From Porphyromonadaceae bacterium UBA7141 (GTDB taxonomy: Bacteria; Bacteroidota; Bacteroidia; Bacteroidales; Muribaculaceae), in assembly GCA_002491945.1 (NCBI GenBank), contig DKWX01000034.1, forward strand, positions 37,159 to 53,522: a DNA stretch of 16,364 nucleotides, given 5' to 3'. The notes beneath the pieces are model-generated. The model was not told where the DNA came from. It made no database searches and worked only from the letters and a program-made list of their open reading frames with translations. Position 1 is the stretch's first letter. Every line of letters begins with the position of its first letter. Positions 13,795 through 16,364 of the stretch are shown here, piece after piece. The translations under genes and the position numbers were made by a program.

Positions 13795-15191
13795 CAATAT
13801 TCGCAGTTTTTCGGATAACGTGGGAAGGGTATCACATCGCGGATATTCTGCATTCCGGTCACGAAGAGCACGAGACGCTCGAAACCGAGGCCGAAGCCGG
13901 AATGAGGCACCGAGCCGAATCGGCGAGTGTCCAGATACCAGTCCATACCCTCCAGTCCGAGTTCCTCCATGCGCCCCTTGAGCTTGCCGAAGTCATCCTC
14001 TCGCTGTGAGCCGCCGATGATTTCGCCGATTTTCGGGAAGAGCACATCCATGGCGCGCACGGTCTTGCCGTCGTCGTTGAGTTTCATATAGAATGCCTTG
14101 ATCTCCTTGGGATAGTCGGTAAGAATGACCGGCTTCTTGAAATGCTCCTCCACAAGGAACCGTTCATGCTCCGATGCAAGGTCGACTCCCCAGTATACCG
14201 GGAATTCAAACTTCCGCCCGCTATCTTCGAGGATGCGTACTCCCTCTGTGTAGGGAAGGCGCACGAATTCATTCTCTACCACGAATTTCAAACGTTCCGG
14301 AAGCTCTTTGTCGAAGTACTCGGCAAGGAATTCGATATCATCCTTGCAGTGCTCCAGAGCATAGGATATGCAGTATTTGATGAATTCCTCGGCGAGGTCC
14401 ATATTGTCGGCAATCTCATAGAATGCCATTTCGGGTTCAATCATCCAGAATTCGGAGAGATGGCGCGGTGTGTTGGAATTCTCGGCGCGGAATGTCGGAC
14501 CGAAAGTATATATGCAGCCGAGGGCTGTGGCTCCAAGTTCACCCTCGAGCTGGCCCGACACTGTGAGCGAGGCCATCTTGCCGAAGAAGTCTTTGGAGTA
14601 GTCGACTGAGCCATCCTTGCCGAGCGGCAGGTCGCCGAGCGGCAGTGTGGTCACCTGAAACTGAGCTCCCGCACCCTCGCAGTCGGAGGCTGTGATGAGC
14701 GGAGTGTGAAAATAGCAGAATCCCTTGTCGTTGAAGAATTTATGCACCGCATAGGCCAGTGCGTGGCGAATGCGGAGCACGGATGAGAAATAATTGGTGC
14801 GGGGGCGCAGATGAGCCTTCTCGCGCAGAAACTCGAGAGAGTGTCCCTTCTTCTGCAGGGGGTAGGTGTCGGGATCAGCCGTGCCGTACACCTGAAGTTC
14901 GGTGGCCTGTATCTCCACAGTCTGCCCCTTGCCCTGAGATTCCACAAGTGTGCCCTGCACATGGAGCGAGGCTCCGGTCGTGACGAGGCGCAGGTCATCG
15001 TCGGTGAATTTCGTCAGATCAAATACAATCTGGAGCGACTTGACCGAAGAGCCGTCGTTAAGGGCCACGAACTGCACGTATTTATTGCCTCGGCGTGAGC
15101 GTACCCATCCTTTGACATCGACAGTCTTTCCTATGAATTCAGCCGGCTCGGCCATGAGTTTCGACACTAATGTGCGACGTATATCTTGCAT
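13794..15191 (-). CDS. asnS: Asparaginyl-tRNA synthetase
   Basis: A 465-residue class IIb synthetase that charges tRNA-Asn with asparagine. The N-terminal OB-fold anticodon-binding domain (about 18-125) contains VDVKGWVRSRRGNKYVQFVA. The catalytic core carries FGPTFRAENSNTPRHLSEFW and MIEPEMAFYE (motif 2 region) and ends with motif 3, GFGLGFERLVLFVTGMQNIR, then DVIPFPRYP. Length equals the E. coli enzyme. The asparagine-specific pattern (rather than AspRS) is supported by overall length and the final FPRYPKNCEY-type end. The 5' leader is unusually structured, and no clear promoter is visible in it. The stop overlaps the lnb start by one base. Confidence 0.97.
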   Translation of the reverse strand: MQDIRRTLVSKLMAEPAEFIGKTVDVKGWVRSRRGNKYVQFVALNDGSSVKSLQIVFDLTKFTDDDLRLVTTGASLHVQGTLVESQGKGQTVEIQATELQVYGTADPDTYPLQKKGHSLEFLREKAHLRPRTNYFSSVLRIRHALAYAVHKFFNDKGFCYFHTPLITASDCEGAGAQFQVTTLPLGDLPLGKDGSVDYSKDFFGKMASLTVSGQLEGELGATALGCIYTFGPTFRAENSNTPRHLSEFWMIEPEMAFYEIADNMDLAEEFIKYCISYALEHCKDDIEFLAEYFDKELPERLKFVVENEFVRLPYTEGVRILEDSGRKFEFPVYWGVDLASEHERFLVEEHFKKPVILTDYPKEIKAFYMKLNDDGKTVRAMDVLFPKIGEIIGGSQREDDFGKLKGRMEELGLEGMDWYLDTRRFGSVPHSGFGLGFERLVLFVTGMQNIRDVIPFPRYPKNCEY

Positions 15192-15294
15192 TGCGTATGA
15201 TTCTGTGTGTGGGGGGGGTGGTTGTCTGATTAATTAAGCTGCCGCGAAAAATCGACACATATACATATATATAATATAATACAGCTATTGCCGA

Positions 15295-15375
15295 AGCTAT
15301 CCGGCCAGGAGAGACGGGATATAGCTGGACATGTGGCTCAACGACATAACCGGAGCGGCCGACAAGAGCATGTCC
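15295..15375 (-). ncRNA. Possible structured asnS leader: two abutting stem-loops
   Basis: On the minus strand, GGACAT (15375 to 15370) pairs with ATGTCC (15332 to 15327), continued by a GCTC/GAGC stem across a 3-nt bulge. The next base starts a second stem, AGCTAT/ATAGCT (15326-15321 with 15300-15295). The same bases also encode a 24-residue open frame (15371 to 15297), so a leader peptide is an alternative. No known RNA family is recognised. Confidence 0.4.
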
Positions 15376-15430
15376 TACTTGTGCGGTATTTCAAATCTCC
15401 ATACATCGTTTAATTTTTGCGGCTACTTGC

Positions 15431-15463
15431 ATCTCTTCCGGTCATGACACGACCGGAAGAGAT
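15431..15463 (-). terminator. 13-bp hairpin after the RluB-type gene
   Basis: ATCTCTTCCGGTC (15431-15443) pairs perfectly with GACCGGAAGAGAT (15451-15463) around a 7-nt loop, about 30 nt past the synthase stop. The U tract is poor, but position and stability suit a transcript end between the two genes. Confidence 0.65.
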
Positions 15464-15494
15464 TATTTATGATTGCAAGGCGTCGGGGACTCGA

Positions 15495-16364
15495 TTATTC
15501 AAACGAGCCCATACGCAGGAAGTTGACTTCTTCCTGAGTCAGATAGCGCCAGCGGCCGCGGGGCAGGTTCTTTTTGGTAAGACCTGCGAAGTATACGCGG
15601 TCAAGCTTGGTGACACGGTATCCGAGATGTTCGAAGATGCGGCGCACGATACGGTTGCGTCCCGAGTGAATCTCGATGCCGGCCTGGTTGCGGGCATCGG
15701 CCACGTAGCTGATTGCGTCAGCATGGATTTCGCCATCGTCGAGTTCAATGCCGTCGGCTATGCGCTGCATGTCTTCTTCAGCAATGTCTTTGTCAGTCCA
15801 TACGTGATAGATTTTTTTCTTCACGAATTTCGGATGAGTAAGCTTGGATGCCAGGTCGCCATCGTTGGTGAGCAGGAGCACGCCGGTGGTGTTGCGGTCA
15901 AGACGCCCTACGGGATAGATGCGCTCTCGGCAGGCGTTCTTCACCAGGTCGAGCACGGTGAGACGGCCGTTGGGGTCGTCGGAGGTGGTGACGCAATCTT
16001 TGGGCTTGTTGAGCAGCACGTAGCATTTGCGCTCGGGAGTGACTACCTTCTCGTCGAATTCCACGACATCCTTAGGAGTGATTTTCACACCGAGTTCGGT
16101 CACTACGTTGCCGTTGACCTTCACCTTTCCGCCGGTGATGTATTCATCAGCCTCGCGGCGTGAGCAGATGCCGGCGTTGGCCATGTATTTGTTCAGGCGG
16201 ATTTCTGCATTCGGATCAATTTCCTCAATCTGATATTCAATCTGACGCGGACGGGGAGTGAACGTGCGACCGGGCTGATTCATACGGTTCTGGTTGTTGT
16301 AGCCTCGGTTCTGGTTCGGACGGTTGTTGTAGCCGTTGTGCTGCTGGCGGGGCTGGCCGTAGCC
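15495..16364 (-). CDS. rluB: RluB/RsuA-type pseudouridine synthase, 5' end beyond the window
   Basis: The frame is open to the window edge, so the gene is partial. An ATG at 16283 would give 262 residues, but 27 more in-frame codons upstream encode a low-complexity run rich in Asn, Gln, Arg, Gly and Tyr (motifs such as GYNNRPNQNR and GYNNQNR). This fits the disordered N-terminal extension common in Bacteroidetes homologues. After it come an S4 RNA-binding domain (about 28-75 counted from that ATG, with RLNKYMANAGICSRREADEY) and the catalytic domain with GRLDRNTTGVLLLTNDGDL (D129 is the expected catalytic aspartate). It isomerises uridine to pseudouridine in rRNA; RluB-like 23S modification is likeliest, but RsuA, RluE and RluF are close relatives. 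Confidence 0.92.
   Translation of the reverse strand, partial: GYGQPRQQHNGYNNRPNQNRGYNNQNRMNQPGRTFTPRPRQIEYQIEEIDPNAEIRLNKYMANAGICSRREADEYITGGKVKVNGNVVTELGVKITPKDVVEFDEKVVTPERKCYVLLNKPKDCVTTSDDPNGRLTVLDLVKNACRERIYPVGRLDRNTTGVLLLTNDGDLASKLTHPKFVKKKIYHVWTDKDIAEEDMQRIADGIELDDGEIHADAISYVADARNQAGIEIHSGRNRIVRRIFEHLGYRVTKLDRVYFAGLTKKNLPRGRWRYLTQEEVNFLRMGSFE

Larger units (their letters stand above)
15192..15494. other. Gene-free stretch holding the asnS leader
   Basis: It holds a C8 tract on the minus strand (15211-15218), an AT-dinucleotide-rich run (about 15257-15282), two abutting stem-loops (15295-15375), a weak -7-like GAGATTTG (15392-15399), and a 13-bp hairpin near the 3' end of the next gene. 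No confident promoter was found. Confidence 0.6.

Noticed and set aside
1..16364. CRISPR arrays, transposases, phage genes, toxin-antitoxin or defence systems
   Set aside because: None found: there are no regularly spaced repeats of the right length and no recognisable proteins of these classes.

Overview
The window looks like chromosome from a Bacteroidota member of the order Bacteroidales, possibly a gut Muribaculaceae-like organism (the family is a guess). Three things point there. Three intergenic regions carry Bacteroidetes-type promoters (TTTG or ATTG, 19-20 nt spacer, TAnnTTTG). Shine-Dalgarno sites are weak or absent. The protein set is also typical: a long 1158-residue SecA, an Lnb/DUF4105 protein, fused FtcD, and an RluB-type synthase with an N/Q/R/G-rich extension. 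Every protein gene I accept is on the minus strand; only a partial tRNA-Ser(GGA) at the left edge is on the plus strand.

Layout, left to right. 1-69: 3' part of tRNA-Ser, then a strong hairpin terminator and about 400 nt of gene-free DNA with short repeats. 523-1979: a three-gene minus-strand unit, read in the order small secreted protein, stand-alone PAS protein, Crp/Fnr-type regulator, with a promoter at 2102-2132. 2049-2487: gene-free, holding a 65-66 nt dispersed repeat and a 16-bp perfect inverted repeat. 2488-2841: decayed remnant of a YitT/YczE-like (DUF6198-type) membrane protein. 2847-4418: secreted transglutaminase-like protein with its own promoter. 4419-4825: gene-free and hairpin-rich, with the second copy of the dispersed repeat. 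4826-6520: ftcD, bifunctional, end of histidine degradation. 6671-7282: GYF_2-like plus CD225/dispanin-like two-TM protein. 7387-10863: secA, with a promoter and GC-rich structured leader at 10864-10991. 11016-13794: an alkaline-phosphatase-superfamily protein that appears to have lost its catalytic residues, preceded by an Lnb-like lipoprotein N-acyltransferase. 13794-15191: asnS. 15192-15494: structured leader of asnS and the 3' hairpin of the next gene. 15495-16364: RluB-type pseudouridine synthase, running off the right edge.

How the genes fit together. asnS, lnb and the pseudo-phosphatase are joined by a TGATG junction and a short overlap, so they are probably one transcript. They sit directly upstream of secA. 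Envelope protein export (SecA) and lipoprotein maturation (Lnb) are thus neighbours, with an apparent pseudoenzyme between them. The PAS and Crp/Fnr genes look like a small sensory unit. The most interesting items are the catalytically gutted phosphatase paired with lnb, the structured asnS leader, and the dispersed intergenic repeat. I found no CRISPR array, transposase, phage or obvious defence system.
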